Positions 7,984-16,027 of a stretch of DNA of 64,000 nucleotides are shown piece after piece. Where the stretch lies: assembly GCA_020850755.1 (NCBI GenBank), contig JADZEB010000023.1:1-64000 (forward strand), given 5' to 3'. The stretch's first letter is position 1, and each line of letters opens with the position of its first letter. The notes below the pieces were generated by a model, which was not told the origin of the DNA, did no database searches, and saw only the letters and a list, made by a program, of their open reading frames with translations. Made by a program: the position numbers and the translations under genes. This DNA comes from Alphaproteobacteria bacterium (lineage in GTDB: Bacteria > Pseudomonadota > Alphaproteobacteria > Acetobacterales > Acetobacteraceae).

Positions 7984-9072
7984 TCAGCCCTCCGTCCCGG
8001 CAGGGGCGGGCGCGAACCAGGCGCGCTGCGCGGCCAGGGCCGCGGGCCATGCCGCATAGGTGAAGGCCGCCATGCTGTCGGGTGCCTGGGCGGGGGTGGC
8101 GAGATAGGCGCTCGCTGCTTCTTCCACCGTCGCGGCGGTTTCGTGCAGCAGGGCTTCCTCGGCCGCCTTGTCCCAGAGGCCGGCGCCTTCGAGATGGCGC
8201 CGCAGCCGTGCCACCGGCTCCTCGGCCCAGCGCTGGCTGACCTCGGCGTCGGAGCGGTAGCGGCTGGCATCGTCGGCGGTGGTGTGGTCGCTGAGGCGGT
8301 AGGTGAGCGCCTCGATCACATGCGCCCCGCCGCCCGCGCGCGCCTTGGCCAGCGCCGCCTCGGTGGCCGCGCGCATGGCGATGACATCGTTGCCGTCCAC
8401 CTGCTCGCCCGGGATGCCGGCGGCGACGGCCTTCTGCGCCAGGGTTTGCGCCGCCGACTGCGCCGCGCGCGGCACCGAGATCGCCCAGCCATTGTTGTTG
8501 ATCACGAACACCAGCGGCAAGGTCCACACGCCGGCGAAGTTCATCGCCTCGGCGACATCGCCCTTCGAGGTGGCGCCATCGCCGAAGATGCAGAGTGCGG
8601 CGCGCGCCTCGTGGCGCAGCTTGAAGGCGAGCGCCACGCCCGCCGCGTGCAGCGCGTGGCTGCCGACCGGCACGCTGATCGGGAAATCCTCGCGCGGGCC
8701 GGCGAAGTCGTTGCCGCGCTCGTCCCCGCCCCAGAACAGGAACAGCTCGTGCAGGGTCACGCCGCGCCAAAGCTGCGCGCCATGCTCGCGGAAGCTCGGC
8801 ACCAGCACATCGTCTGGCGCCATCGCCGCCGCCGCGCCCACCGCCACCGCTTCCTGGCCGAGCGAGGAGGCATAGGTGCCGAGCCGGCCTGTGCGCTGCA
8901 ACGCGATCGCCTTGGCGTCGAAAGTGCGCGTCAGCACCATGGCGCGGTAGAGCGCCACGAGCGCCGCCGGGTCGCGCGCGAAACCGGGCAGGGGCCCTGC
9001 GGCCTTGCCCTCGGCGTCGAGCAGCCGGGTATAGCGAACCTCGAAGCGGGCGGCGATGCGCGTGGCAGGCAT
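7984..9072 (-). CDS. 2-oxoacid dehydrogenase E1 component, alpha subunit
   Basis: 362 residues from the ATG at 9072, chosen because AAGGCGGC precedes it; an ATG 117 bases upstream is in frame but would add a non-conserved tail. The thiamin diphosphate motif runs from GDGATSKGD (164-172) to INNN (191-194). The region 86-105 (DDVLVPSFREHG) is typical of branched-chain E1 alpha. It is the first gene of the operon E1 alpha, E1 beta, E2, leucine dehydrogenase, and diverges from the hibernation-factor gene at 9251. No E3 gene lies nearby. Confidence 0.87.
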   Translation of the reverse strand: MPATRIAARFEVRYTRLLDAEGKAAGPLPGFARDPAALVALYRAMVLTRTFDAKAIALQRTGRLGTYASSLGQEAVAVGAAAAMAPDDVLVPSFREHGAQLWRGVTLHELFLFWGGDERGNDFAGPREDFPISVPVGSHALHAAGVALAFKLRHEARAALCIFGDGATSKGDVAEAMNFAGVWTLPLVFVINNNGWAISVPRAAQSAAQTLAQKAVAAGIPGEQVDGNDVIAMRAATEAALAKARAGGGAHVIEALTYRLSDHTTADDASRYRSDAEVSQRWAEEPVARLRRHLEGAGLWDKAAEEALLHETAATVEEAASAYLATPAQAPDSMAAFTYAAWPAALAAQRAWFAPAPAGTEG

Positions 9073-9250
9073 GCCGCCTTGGTGCCACCCGCGGCGCTTC
9101 CGCGCCTTGACCCATCTCAATCCCGTGCCGGCCTGCGGTGCCGCGCTACCGGCCTGCGGAGCGCCATACGGGACGATGATCAAGATCAATGCGCCGCGCG
9201 ATGGTTCGGCGAGAATGCCTTATTGGTCCGCCACGGGCATGGAGGGTGCG

Positions 9251-9820
9251 ATGCAGACAGCCCCGCAGATCGAGTTCCAGGGCATGGCCCCGCGTGAAGG
9301 CTTGCGCGACGTGATTCGCGAGCGCATCGCAGAACTGGAACAGCGCTTCGGCCGCATCACGAGCTGCCGGGTGGTGCTGAAGGCGCCAGGCGGGCACCAC
9401 CAGAGTGGCGGCCTCTATGAGACGCATATCCACCTTGCCTTGCCCGACGGGCGTTCGGTCCATGTCGGCCGCACGCCAAAGGCGGACGAGCGGCATGGCG
9501 ACGTGATCTTCGCCCTGCACGACGCCTTTCGCCGCGCCCGCCGCCGCCTCCAGGACGAGGCACGGCGCATGCGCGGGGATGTCAAGGCGCACGAGCCGGC
9601 CCCGCTCGGCACCGTTGCACGCATCGACCGCGACGCGGGCTTCGGCTTCCTGCGCACGCCCGATGGCCGCGAGGTTTATTTCCATCGCAACAGCGTGCTC
9701 GACGGCCACTTCAAGGAGCTCGAGCCCGGCAGCCGCGTCTCCTTCGCCGAGGAGGAGGGCGAGAAGGGGCCGCAGGCCAGCACCGTGCGCCTTATGCGCA
9801 AGCACGGCCTCAAGGCCTAG
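9251..9820 (+). CDS. Ribosome-hibernation-factor-like (RaiA/HPF) domain fused to a cold-shock domain
   Basis: 189 residues. The ATG at 9251 follows GGAGG with good spacing; an earlier in-frame ATG at 9239 lacks this. Residues 5-105 resemble the RaiA/HPF beta-alpha fold that binds the small ribosomal subunit. Residues 118-183 are a cold-shock domain with both RNA-binding motifs, GFGFLRT (130-136) and VYFHRNSV (142-149). Such fusions are known in proteobacteria and are expected to bind ribosomes or RNA under stress. The primase-polymerase gene begins 20 bp downstream on the same strand, suggesting co-transcription. Confidence 0.82.
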   Translation: MQTAPQIEFQGMAPREGLRDVIRERIAELEQRFGRITSCRVVLKAPGGHHQSGGLYETHIHLALPDGRSVHVGRTPKADERHGDVIFALHDAFRRARRRLQDEARRMRGDVKAHEPAPLGTVARIDRDAGFGFLRTPDGREVYFHRNSVLDGHFKELEPGSRVSFAEEEGEKGPQASTVRLMRKHGLKA

Positions 9821-9840
9821 GGGCGGGGGCGGGCCCGGCC

Positions 9841-10665
9841 ATGGCGCGCGGCACTGTCCGGCCGCGACCGCCCGACGCTGAACCTCCGGCCCTTGCCGCC
9901 GCGCTCGACTATCTGCGGCGCGGCTTCTCGGTGCTGCCGCTGCGCCCGCGCGAGAAGCGCCCGATCCTGGAATGGGAGGCGATGCAGCACGCGGCGCCGG
10001 CAGAGGCGGAGCTGCGGCGCTGGTTCGCCAAATGGCCCGACGCCAATATCGGCATCGTCACCGGCCGCGTCTCGGGCCTGGTCGTGGTCGATGTCGATCC
10101 CAAGCATGGCGGCGCCGACGCGCTTGCCGCCGAGGAGCGGCGCTCGGGCCCGATGCCGCCCGCGCCCGAAGTGCTGACCGGCGGTGGCGGCCGGCACCTC
10201 TATTTCCAGCATCCGGGCTACGAGGTGGCGAACCGTGCCGGTGTTCTGCCGGGCATCGATGTGCGCGGCGATGGCGGCTATGTCGTGGCACCGCCCTCGA
10301 TCCACCCGTCGGGGCGGCCCTATGTCTGGCGCGCGGGGCATGGGCTGGGCGAGCGGCCGCTGGCGATCCTGCCGCGCTGGCTTGCGCGTCCCGCCGGGCG
10401 CGGCGGCCGCAGCCTGCAGGAGTGGCGCGCGCTGGTGCGCGAGGGCGTGGGCGAGGGGCAGCGCAACAGCACCATCGCTTCCCTCTGCGGACACCTGCTC
10501 TGGCACGGCGTCGATGCCGAGGTGGCGCTCGACCTGCTGCTCGCCTGGAACCGGGCGCATTGCCGCCCGCCCCTCCCGGACGAGGAGGTGGCGCGCGTCG
10601 TGGCCAGCATCGCCCACCTGCACGAGGCCGAGCCGAGCCGGCGCGCCCCCTGGCCCAGCGCTTAG
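9841..10665 (+). CDS. Stand-alone bifunctional DNA primase/polymerase (archaeo-eukaryotic primase superfamily)
   Basis: 274 residues. The PrimPol domain (about 17-190) shows the metal motif VVVDVD (Asp84, Asp86), GGRHLYF (His119) and GIDVRGDGGYVVAPPS (138-153). Residues about 200-268 look like a primase C-terminal helical domain (GQRNSTIASLCGHLL). There is no helicase domain and no replication, phage or plasmid gene nearby, unlike most proteins with this domain. The gene follows the RaiA-CSD gene closely. It may serve repriming or stress replication, or be a domesticated mobile-element primase; the fold is clear, the role is not. Confidence 0.8.
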   Translation: MARGTVRPRPPDAEPPALAAALDYLRRGFSVLPLRPREKRPILEWEAMQHAAPAEAELRRWFAKWPDANIGIVTGRVSGLVVVDVDPKHGGADALAAEERRSGPMPPAPEVLTGGGGRHLYFQHPGYEVANRAGVLPGIDVRGDGGYVVAPPSIHPSGRPYVWRAGHGLGERPLAILPRWLARPAGRGGRSLQEWRALVREGVGEGQRNSTIASLCGHLLWHGVDAEVALDLLLAWNRAHCRPPLPDEEVARVVASIAHLHEAEPSRRAPWPSA

Positions 10666-10712
10666 CGCCCGCCGGCGCCATGCCGGTAACTCGCGCTTCT
10701 CGACCGCGAGCC

Positions 10713-10771
10713 GGGCATGCCATCCTTGGGCTCTCTGCCGATCCAGTATGCCCAAGGATACGATCATGCCC
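10713..10771 (+). promoter_or_regulatory. Inverted repeat enclosing the DUF389 ribosome-binding site and start codon
   Basis: The inner arms ATCCTTGGG (10722-10730) and CCCAAGGAT (10751-10759) pair perfectly across 20 bases. The outer arms GGGCATG (10713-10719) and CATGCCC (10765-10771) also pair. The Shine-Dalgarno AAGGA (10754-10758) sits in the inner stem and the ATG (10766) in the outer stem, so the folded mRNA would hide both. This looks like a translational switch, though none has been described here. Confidence 0.5.
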
Positions 10772-11827
10772 GAGCCGACCACGCATGGTTTCCGCACCTG
10801 GCCTCTGTTCGAGCGCGAGCCGCCGCACGACAAGGCGGAGACACGGCGCATCGTTTCGGCGGGTGCCGTCCTGTCGCCAAGCTATCTGGCGATGAACGCA
10901 GCCGCGACCCTGATCGCGGGCTATGGGCTTCTGGCCGATTCCGTCGCCGTGATCATCGGCGCCATGCTGATTGCCATGCTGTACGGGCCGATCCTAGGGA
11001 TCAGCCTGGCGCTGGCCGAGGCGAACAACCGACTACTTGCCCGGGCCTTGGTTGCCGAGGCCGTTGGCGTGCTGTGGGTGCTGATGATCGGCGCGGCACT
11101 CGGGCGGTTCCATCTTGATGTGCCAATAGGCGAGCAGATCCTGTCGCGCACGGCGCCCAATCTGCTCGATCTGATGATCGCCCTGGTGGGTGGCGCTGCC
11201 GGGGGCTACGCCGCCGTTTCCTCGCGCGTGAGCGGTGCGGTGACTGGGGTTGCCATTGCCACCGCGCTCTGCCCTCCGCTGACCGCTTGCGGCATCCTGC
11301 TTGCGCACGGCTTGCCGAACCTTGCCGGCGGGGCCTTCCTGTTGTTCCTGGCGAACTTCACCGCGATCTGCATTGGCGCGATGGTGGTGCTGCTTCTCAG
11401 TGGCCATCACGCCATCTTCGCCAGGCCGGGCGGCCGGTCTGCCTGGATCGCGCGCATCGTGCCGGTGGCGCTGCTCGCGGTGATGGGGCCGCATCTGGTG
11501 GGTTCGCTGCATTCCAGTGTCGAGGACGCCACCTTGCGCAGCAGTGTCGAGCGGGCGCTGCATGACGGGCTTGCCGGCTATCCCTCCGCGCGGGTGGTGG
11601 AGGTGCGCCTCGCGCGCGAACGGCTGGAGACGGTCGCCTTTGCCGTGGTGCGTGCTCCGGCGCCGCTCGGCCAGACCGACGTGGCGCGCCTCGACGATGC
11701 CGTGGACCGCGCCACCGGCCGCGACATCTCGCTGCATGTGCGGATGATCCTGGTTGAGGAACTCACGCGGGACGGGGCGATCTTTGTTGCCACGCCATCC
11801 ACGGTGCGGGCACGCGTTGGTCGTTGA
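10766..11827 (+). CDS. DUF389 family integral membrane protein
   Basis: 353 residues. The start at 10766 is chosen over an ATG at 10748 because AAGGA lies seven bases before it. Several hydrophobic segments fill residues 25-250, including the DUF389-typical stretches VAVIIGAMLIAMLYGPI and ATALCPPLTACGILLA. A soluble C-terminal part of about 90 residues follows. The family has no settled function; transport has been suggested. Its initiation region is embedded in an inverted repeat, which suggests post-transcriptional control. It stands alone, followed by 338 bp without genes. Confidence 0.8.
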   Translation: MPEPTTHGFRTWPLFEREPPHDKAETRRIVSAGAVLSPSYLAMNAAATLIAGYGLLADSVAVIIGAMLIAMLYGPILGISLALAEANNRLLARALVAEAVGVLWVLMIGAALGRFHLDVPIGEQILSRTAPNLLDLMIALVGGAAGGYAAVSSRVSGAVTGVAIATALCPPLTACGILLAHGLPNLAGGAFLLFLANFTAICIGAMVVLLLSGHHAIFARPGGRSAWIARIVPVALLAVMGPHLVGSLHSSVEDATLRSSVERALHDGLAGYPSARVVEVRLARERLETVAFAVVRAPAPLGQTDVARLDDAVDRATGRDISLHVRMILVEELTRDGAIFVATPSTVRARVGR

Positions 11828-12165
11828 GGCGGCGCGCAACAGGGCCCCCGGGCAGGAACGGAGTAGGAACAGCCTGCGTCGGGACTTGGACTGGCATGCG
11901 TTCGGTTCTGGGGGCAAGGTGCGGAATTGGCGGCAAATGATCCCAGCCTCCGGAAGAGTTTATCATTCCGATCGGACAAATGGATCAATGAGACCGAATG
12001 TTCTCGGTTGCGATAGAGAATGTTGACGAATTGCAACGGTTTCCGCCAGCCGCTGGAGGCCGAGCCCTTGGGGTCCGACCCGGTCGCTGCGGGAAACGGC
12101 CCAAGCGATCTGGCCAAGGCGCCTCGCGCCGGGTTCAGCCTTCCCCGGCTCCTGGCCCGGCTGCC
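11828..12165. other. 338-bp non-coding region between convergent genes
   Basis: No gene supported. Positions 11930-12040 are relatively AT-rich and contain a small hairpin (ACCGA...TCGGT near 11993-12008) and a repeated AGAATGTT/CGAATGTT word. This may be transcription-termination sequence for the two converging genes, or the remnant of something lost. No repeat element of the 130-bp type is present. Confidence 0.4.
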
Positions 12166-13065
12166 CTAGAAGACCCGGAAATCGGCGTCGCTCGCGATGA
12201 TGTCGGCCGCGAGGTCGGCCACGGCGCCGATGGCCGGGTTGACGATCGGCTGGACGGTGGCCATCACGAACTCCATCGAGGGAAGCGGCGTGTCCACGGT
12301 CACGAGGCGCAGCTTCTGCGCGCTGGCAGCGCCGCTGGTGACGACCTTGGGCAGGATGGCGATGCCGACGCCCTGTGCGGCCAGTTCCATACGGGTGACG
12401 AGGCCGCTGCAGAAATGCAAGCGCTTGGCGCCGACGCCCGCTCCGCTCAGCCAGGTTTCCGTAACCTGATGGAGTGCCGAGCCGCGCGCGTCCGTGATCA
12501 GCGGCCATTCCGCCAGCGCCCGCGGCGACAGGATCGATGGCGGCACGCCAAGCTCGTTGCTGGTGACCCAGCCGAGTTCGATGCGCCGCAGAACCCGGTT
12601 GCGTACGGTCTTGGCCGGCACCGGCCCGACCAGGAATGCGAGATCGAGCAGCCCGTCCGCCATCAGTCGCGAGATGGCGATGCTGAGATCGACCGTGATC
12701 TCCACCTCGATCGCGGGATAAAGCTCGGCCAGCTTGCGGATCAGCTTGGGCAGCCACAGCGTTGCCAGGGTGCTCGTGGCGCCGATGCGCAACAGCCCCT
12801 TGAAGTCCTGCGTGCCGGCCATGCGCTGGCGCATCTCCTCGGCAAGGGAGACCATGCGCTGCGCATAGGGCATCAGCTCCTCGCCCTTGGCGGTCAGTTG
12901 CACCGGGCGTTCGCCGCGCTCGATCAACTGCACCGCGAGCGCCGCCTCAAGCTCGTTGATGCGCGCCGAGATCGCCGGCTGGCTGAGACCGAGCTTCGCG
13001 GCGGCGGCGCGGAACCCGCCCAGCCGCGCCACCCAGTAGAAAGCCTCGATGTTGCGCAGGTTCAC
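12166..13065 (-). CDS. LysR-type transcriptional regulator
   Basis: 299 residues from a GTG at 13065, where the conserved LysR N-terminus begins (NLRNIEAFYWVARLGG); upstream in-frame sequence is not conserved in type. The winged helix-turn-helix is at about 18-38 (AAAAKLGLSQPAISARINEL), and a substrate-binding domain fills the rest. It is the last gene of the minus-strand block from the TRAP transporter to the racemase-like gene, 104 bp downstream of the latter, and probably controls that catabolic block in response to a pathway metabolite. LysR genes are often divergent from their target; here it is co-directional. Confidence 0.85.
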   Translation of the reverse strand: MNLRNIEAFYWVARLGGFRAAAAKLGLSQPAISARINELEAALAVQLIERGERPVQLTAKGEELMPYAQRMVSLAEEMRQRMAGTQDFKGLLRIGATSTLATLWLPKLIRKLAELYPAIEVEITVDLSIAISRLMADGLLDLAFLVGPVPAKTVRNRVLRRIELGWVTSNELGVPPSILSPRALAEWPLITDARGSALHQVTETWLSGAGVGAKRLHFCSGLVTRMELAAQGVGIAILPKVVTSGAASAQKLRLVTVDTPLPSMEFVMATVQPIVNPAIGAVADLAADIIASDADFRVF

Positions 13066-13169
13066 GCTCGCCCCGTGGTGCCAGCTTCGCCAGTGATGCT
13101 GCCAGCCTACTGCGATCGCCACGCCGGCGCGACCCCGCAGCCGGGAACGAGCGGGAAGCGGGCCCGCTG

Positions 13170-13973
13170 CTAGTCGGGCAGGCCGTAGAAGGCGCGCACC
13201 GCCTGGCCCAGCTCGGCCGGCGGGCGGGCGAAATAGAAGCCGCGCCGCGCCACGCCGAAGCCCGCGCGGCGCATGTCGACGCGCATCTCCACCATGCGCA
13301 GGAGCGGCAGGCGCGGATCGAGCACCACGGCGCCGTCGATCTCCTTGATGCCCGCCTTCCACAGAAGCTCGGCGATGATGGTCTGTCCCGGCAGCAGCAC
13401 ATCGACCTGGTGTTCGGCGATGGCGCGCCGCGCGGCGGCCGTGAAGGCGGCGAGGAAGGCCGCGGGGCGGCCCTGCACCGCGTCCGACAGGTCGGTATAG
13501 CCGCACTGCATGTAGGCGGTGGGCGCGGCGCGGCCCTCAAGCCCCATGTCGCGGATCATCTCGCGCACCAGGGGGTCCATGTCGGGATTGATGCCGACGA
13601 AGGTGAAGCGGCTGCCCAGCATGCAGGCGGTGAGCATCGACACCTCGCCATAGCCGAGCACGGGGATGTCGACGATGCCGCGCGCCACCTTGATCGCCGG
13701 GTCCTGCAGCACGCCGAGGATGACGGCATCGAATCCCTCGCGCTCGGCGCGGCGGACATTCTCCAGGATCTGGTTGTCGTGGAAGCGGTGCAGATAGGCG
13801 TAGTTCACCGCCCGCCCGGCGATGCGCGCGGCGGTGTCGCTCGCCTCGTCCTTGACGCCGTGGATCACGATCTCCGTGCCCGGGCGCTTGAAGGCGGCGT
13901 AATGCTCCAGGATCATTTCCTTGTAGCCGGGCAGGGAGTAGGTGGCCACCAGGCCCTGTTCCCAGATGCGCAT
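13170..13973 (-). CDS. Asp/Glu/hydantoin racemase superfamily protein lacking both catalytic cysteines
   Basis: 267 residues with the two-domain racemase layout. The sites where the family has its cysteines read VILGVLQDP (85-92, Val88 near the expected Cys) and LLPGQTII (193-200, Gln197 near the expected Cys). The only cysteines, 117 and 157, are elsewhere. A two-base racemase mechanism is therefore unlikely. Related folds include maleate isomerase and arylmalonate decarboxylase, which also need cysteine. It lies 40 bp downstream of the FadH-type reductase and upstream of the LysR regulator, so it is probably part of the same pathway, as an enzyme of altered chemistry or a binding protein. 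Confidence 0.75.
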   Translation of the reverse strand: MRIWEQGLVATYSLPGYKEMILEHYAAFKRPGTEIVIHGVKDEASDTAARIAGRAVNYAYLHRFHDNQILENVRRAEREGFDAVILGVLQDPAIKVARGIVDIPVLGYGEVSMLTACMLGSRFTFVGINPDMDPLVREMIRDMGLEGRAAPTAYMQCGYTDLSDAVQGRPAAFLAAFTAAARRAIAEHQVDVLLPGQTIIAELLWKAGIKEIDGAVVLDPRLPLLRMVEMRVDMRRAGFGVARRGFYFARPPAELGQAVRAFYGLPD

Positions 13974-14013
13974 CGATGTGTCTCCTGCTTGTCGTGTCTG
14001 GTCTTGCGCCCGG

Positions 14014-16002
14014 CTAGAGCGCCCAGCCGGCGCGATGGCCCTCGTTCATAGCCTCGAAGGCGCGGCGCGGCGCGGCGGCATCACCGATGACGATGATCTC
14101 GGGCCCGCTCGCCCCGGCGCGCGCGCGCAGCGCGGCGGCGAGCGCGTTGTCGGCGCGGTAGGGCGCGGCGACGATCACGGCGGCGATGTCGGCCAGCGTC
14201 TCGGCCTCGCCCGAGAAGGCGTCCTGCACCACCGCGCCGCCCGCGACCAGCCGGCCGATGCGGCTGGCGACCATCACCTTCACCTTGCGTTCGCGCAGCC
14301 GCTGGTTGACCCCGACCACGCTGATCGCCGGGATCTCTGCCCCGAGCGCCCCGCGCGGCGTGACATGGAACACCGTGCAGCCGCGTTCGGCGAGCCACTC
14401 CGATGTTGCCGCCGCCTTGTAGTGCGCATCGAGATCGAGCAGCACGACGCGCCCGCTGGCGGGCGCCTTGCCGGAAAGCGCATCGGCCTCCGACATCACC
14501 GGCGGAGCGCCGGCCTCGGCCGGGATGTCCGGCAGAGCCGGCACGGCGCCGGTCGCCACCACGACCGCGTCCGGCTTGAGAGCCAGCACCGCATCGGCCT
14601 CGGCGCGCGCGCCGAGCCGTATATCGACCTTGAGCCGCGCCAGCTCGCGGCGCTGATACTCCGGCAGCGCGCCGAACATGTCACGGCCCGTCTGGCGGAC
14701 GATCAGGCGCACCTGCCCGCCGAGTTCACTGCCCTGCTCGAACAGCGTCACCTGGTGGCCGCGCTCGGCGGCAACGCGCGCGGCCTCCATGCCGGCGGGG
14801 CCGCCGCCGACGACGGCGACACGCCTGGCCTTCGCCGTCGGCCGGAGTTGCGACACGCCCCATTCCGCCTCCATCCCCACGGCCGGATTGACGACGCAGC
14901 TCATCGGCTTGCCGGCATGCGCCATGCCGACACAGCCCTGGTTGCAGCCGATGCAGAGACGGATATCCCCGGCGCGGCCCTCGCGGGTCTTGCGCACGAA
15001 TTCAGGGTCGGCGACATGCGCGCGGGTGGTGGCAACCATGTCGGCCTCGCCCTTGGCCAGCACCTCTGCGGCAAGATCGGGCGTGTAGATGCGCCCGACC
15101 GCGATCACCGGCAGATCCCCCGCCACCTTCTTGATGCCCCCGGCGATGTAGGTATAGGGCGCCGGCTTGTAGTGCATGTCGGGGATCATGCTGGCGTAGC
15201 TGGCATTGCTCTGGTAGTTGCAATGCGTGACCGACAGGTAGTCGATCCGGCCCTCGCGCGCGATGATCGCCGCCACCTCCTGCATCGCTTCGAGGCCGAG
15301 CCCGCCTTCGTAGAGCTCGTCGCCCGAGATGCGCAGGCCCACCGTGTAATCGCTGCCAACCTCGGCGCGGACGGTTTCGATGACGCGGTGCAGATAGCGC
15401 ATGCGGTTCTCCAGGCTGCCGCCCCACTCGTCCTTGCGATGGTTGGTCACGGGCGAGAGGAACTGCTGCGGCAGATAGCCGTGCGCGGCGTGGATCTCCA
15501 CCCCGTCGAAGCCGGCCATGCGCACATGGCGCGCGGAAACCGCATGCGCGGCGATGGTCTCCTCGATCTCGGCGCCGGTCATCTCGTGCGGCACCTCGCT
15601 GTAGCGCGCGCAGGCGATCGGCGACGGCGCCCAAAGCGGCATCACCGGGCGCATCGCCTGCGAGCCGACCTGGCTGCCCTGGTGGACGATCTGGCCCATG
15701 ATGCTTGCGCCCTCGCCGCGCACGGCATCGACCACGCGCTTGAGCGCGGGCACGATGTCGGGCTTCCAGCCGGCCATCGCGTCCCAGCTCGGCAGGCTGG
15801 TGGGATGCACGCGGATCGCCTCGAACACGATCATGCCGACGCCGCCGCGCGCGCGCTCCTGGTGGTAGCGGACATGGCGCTCGCTGGGCAGGCCGGCCTC
15901 GCCGAAATGGGCGGCATGGGCGGTGATGACGAAGCGGTTGCGCACTTCCACCTTGCCGAGCCTGATCGGGCGGAACAGCGGGGCGTGGTTCGGCGCGGTC
16001 AT
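14014..16002 (-). CDS. FMN/FAD/4Fe-4S oxidoreductase of the 2,4-dienoyl-CoA reductase (FadH) / old yellow enzyme type
   Basis: 662 residues; the ATG at 16002 is spaced eight bases from AAGGAG, better than an ATG six bases upstream of it. Residues 8-340 are an old-yellow-enzyme barrel with the HAAHG substrate loop (171-175). Cys350, 353, 357 and 369 have exactly the spacing of the FadH iron-sulfur ligands. A GGGPAG dinucleotide-binding motif (399-404) opens the FAD/NAD(P)H domain. Such enzymes reduce activated C=C bonds using NAD(P)H. It follows dctM by 25 bp and precedes the racemase-like gene, so the substrate is probably the unsaturated or cyclic acid brought in by the TRAP system. Confidence 0.85.
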   Translation of the reverse strand: MTAPNHAPLFRPIRLGKVEVRNRFVITAHAAHFGEAGLPSERHVRYHQERARGGVGMIVFEAIRVHPTSLPSWDAMAGWKPDIVPALKRVVDAVRGEGASIMGQIVHQGSQVGSQAMRPVMPLWAPSPIACARYSEVPHEMTGAEIEETIAAHAVSARHVRMAGFDGVEIHAAHGYLPQQFLSPVTNHRKDEWGGSLENRMRYLHRVIETVRAEVGSDYTVGLRISGDELYEGGLGLEAMQEVAAIIAREGRIDYLSVTHCNYQSNASYASMIPDMHYKPAPYTYIAGGIKKVAGDLPVIAVGRIYTPDLAAEVLAKGEADMVATTRAHVADPEFVRKTREGRAGDIRLCIGCNQGCVGMAHAGKPMSCVVNPAVGMEAEWGVSQLRPTAKARRVAVVGGGPAGMEAARVAAERGHQVTLFEQGSELGGQVRLIVRQTGRDMFGALPEYQRRELARLKVDIRLGARAEADAVLALKPDAVVVATGAVPALPDIPAEAGAPPVMSEADALSGKAPASGRVVLLDLDAHYKAAATSEWLAERGCTVFHVTPRGALGAEIPAISVVGVNQRLRERKVKVMVASRIGRLVAGGAVVQDAFSGEAETLADIAAVIVAAPYRADNALAAALRARAGASGPEIIVIGDAAAPRRAFEAMNEGHRAGWAL

Positions 16003-16027
16003 GCGCATATCTCCTTGCGGTTCGCGG

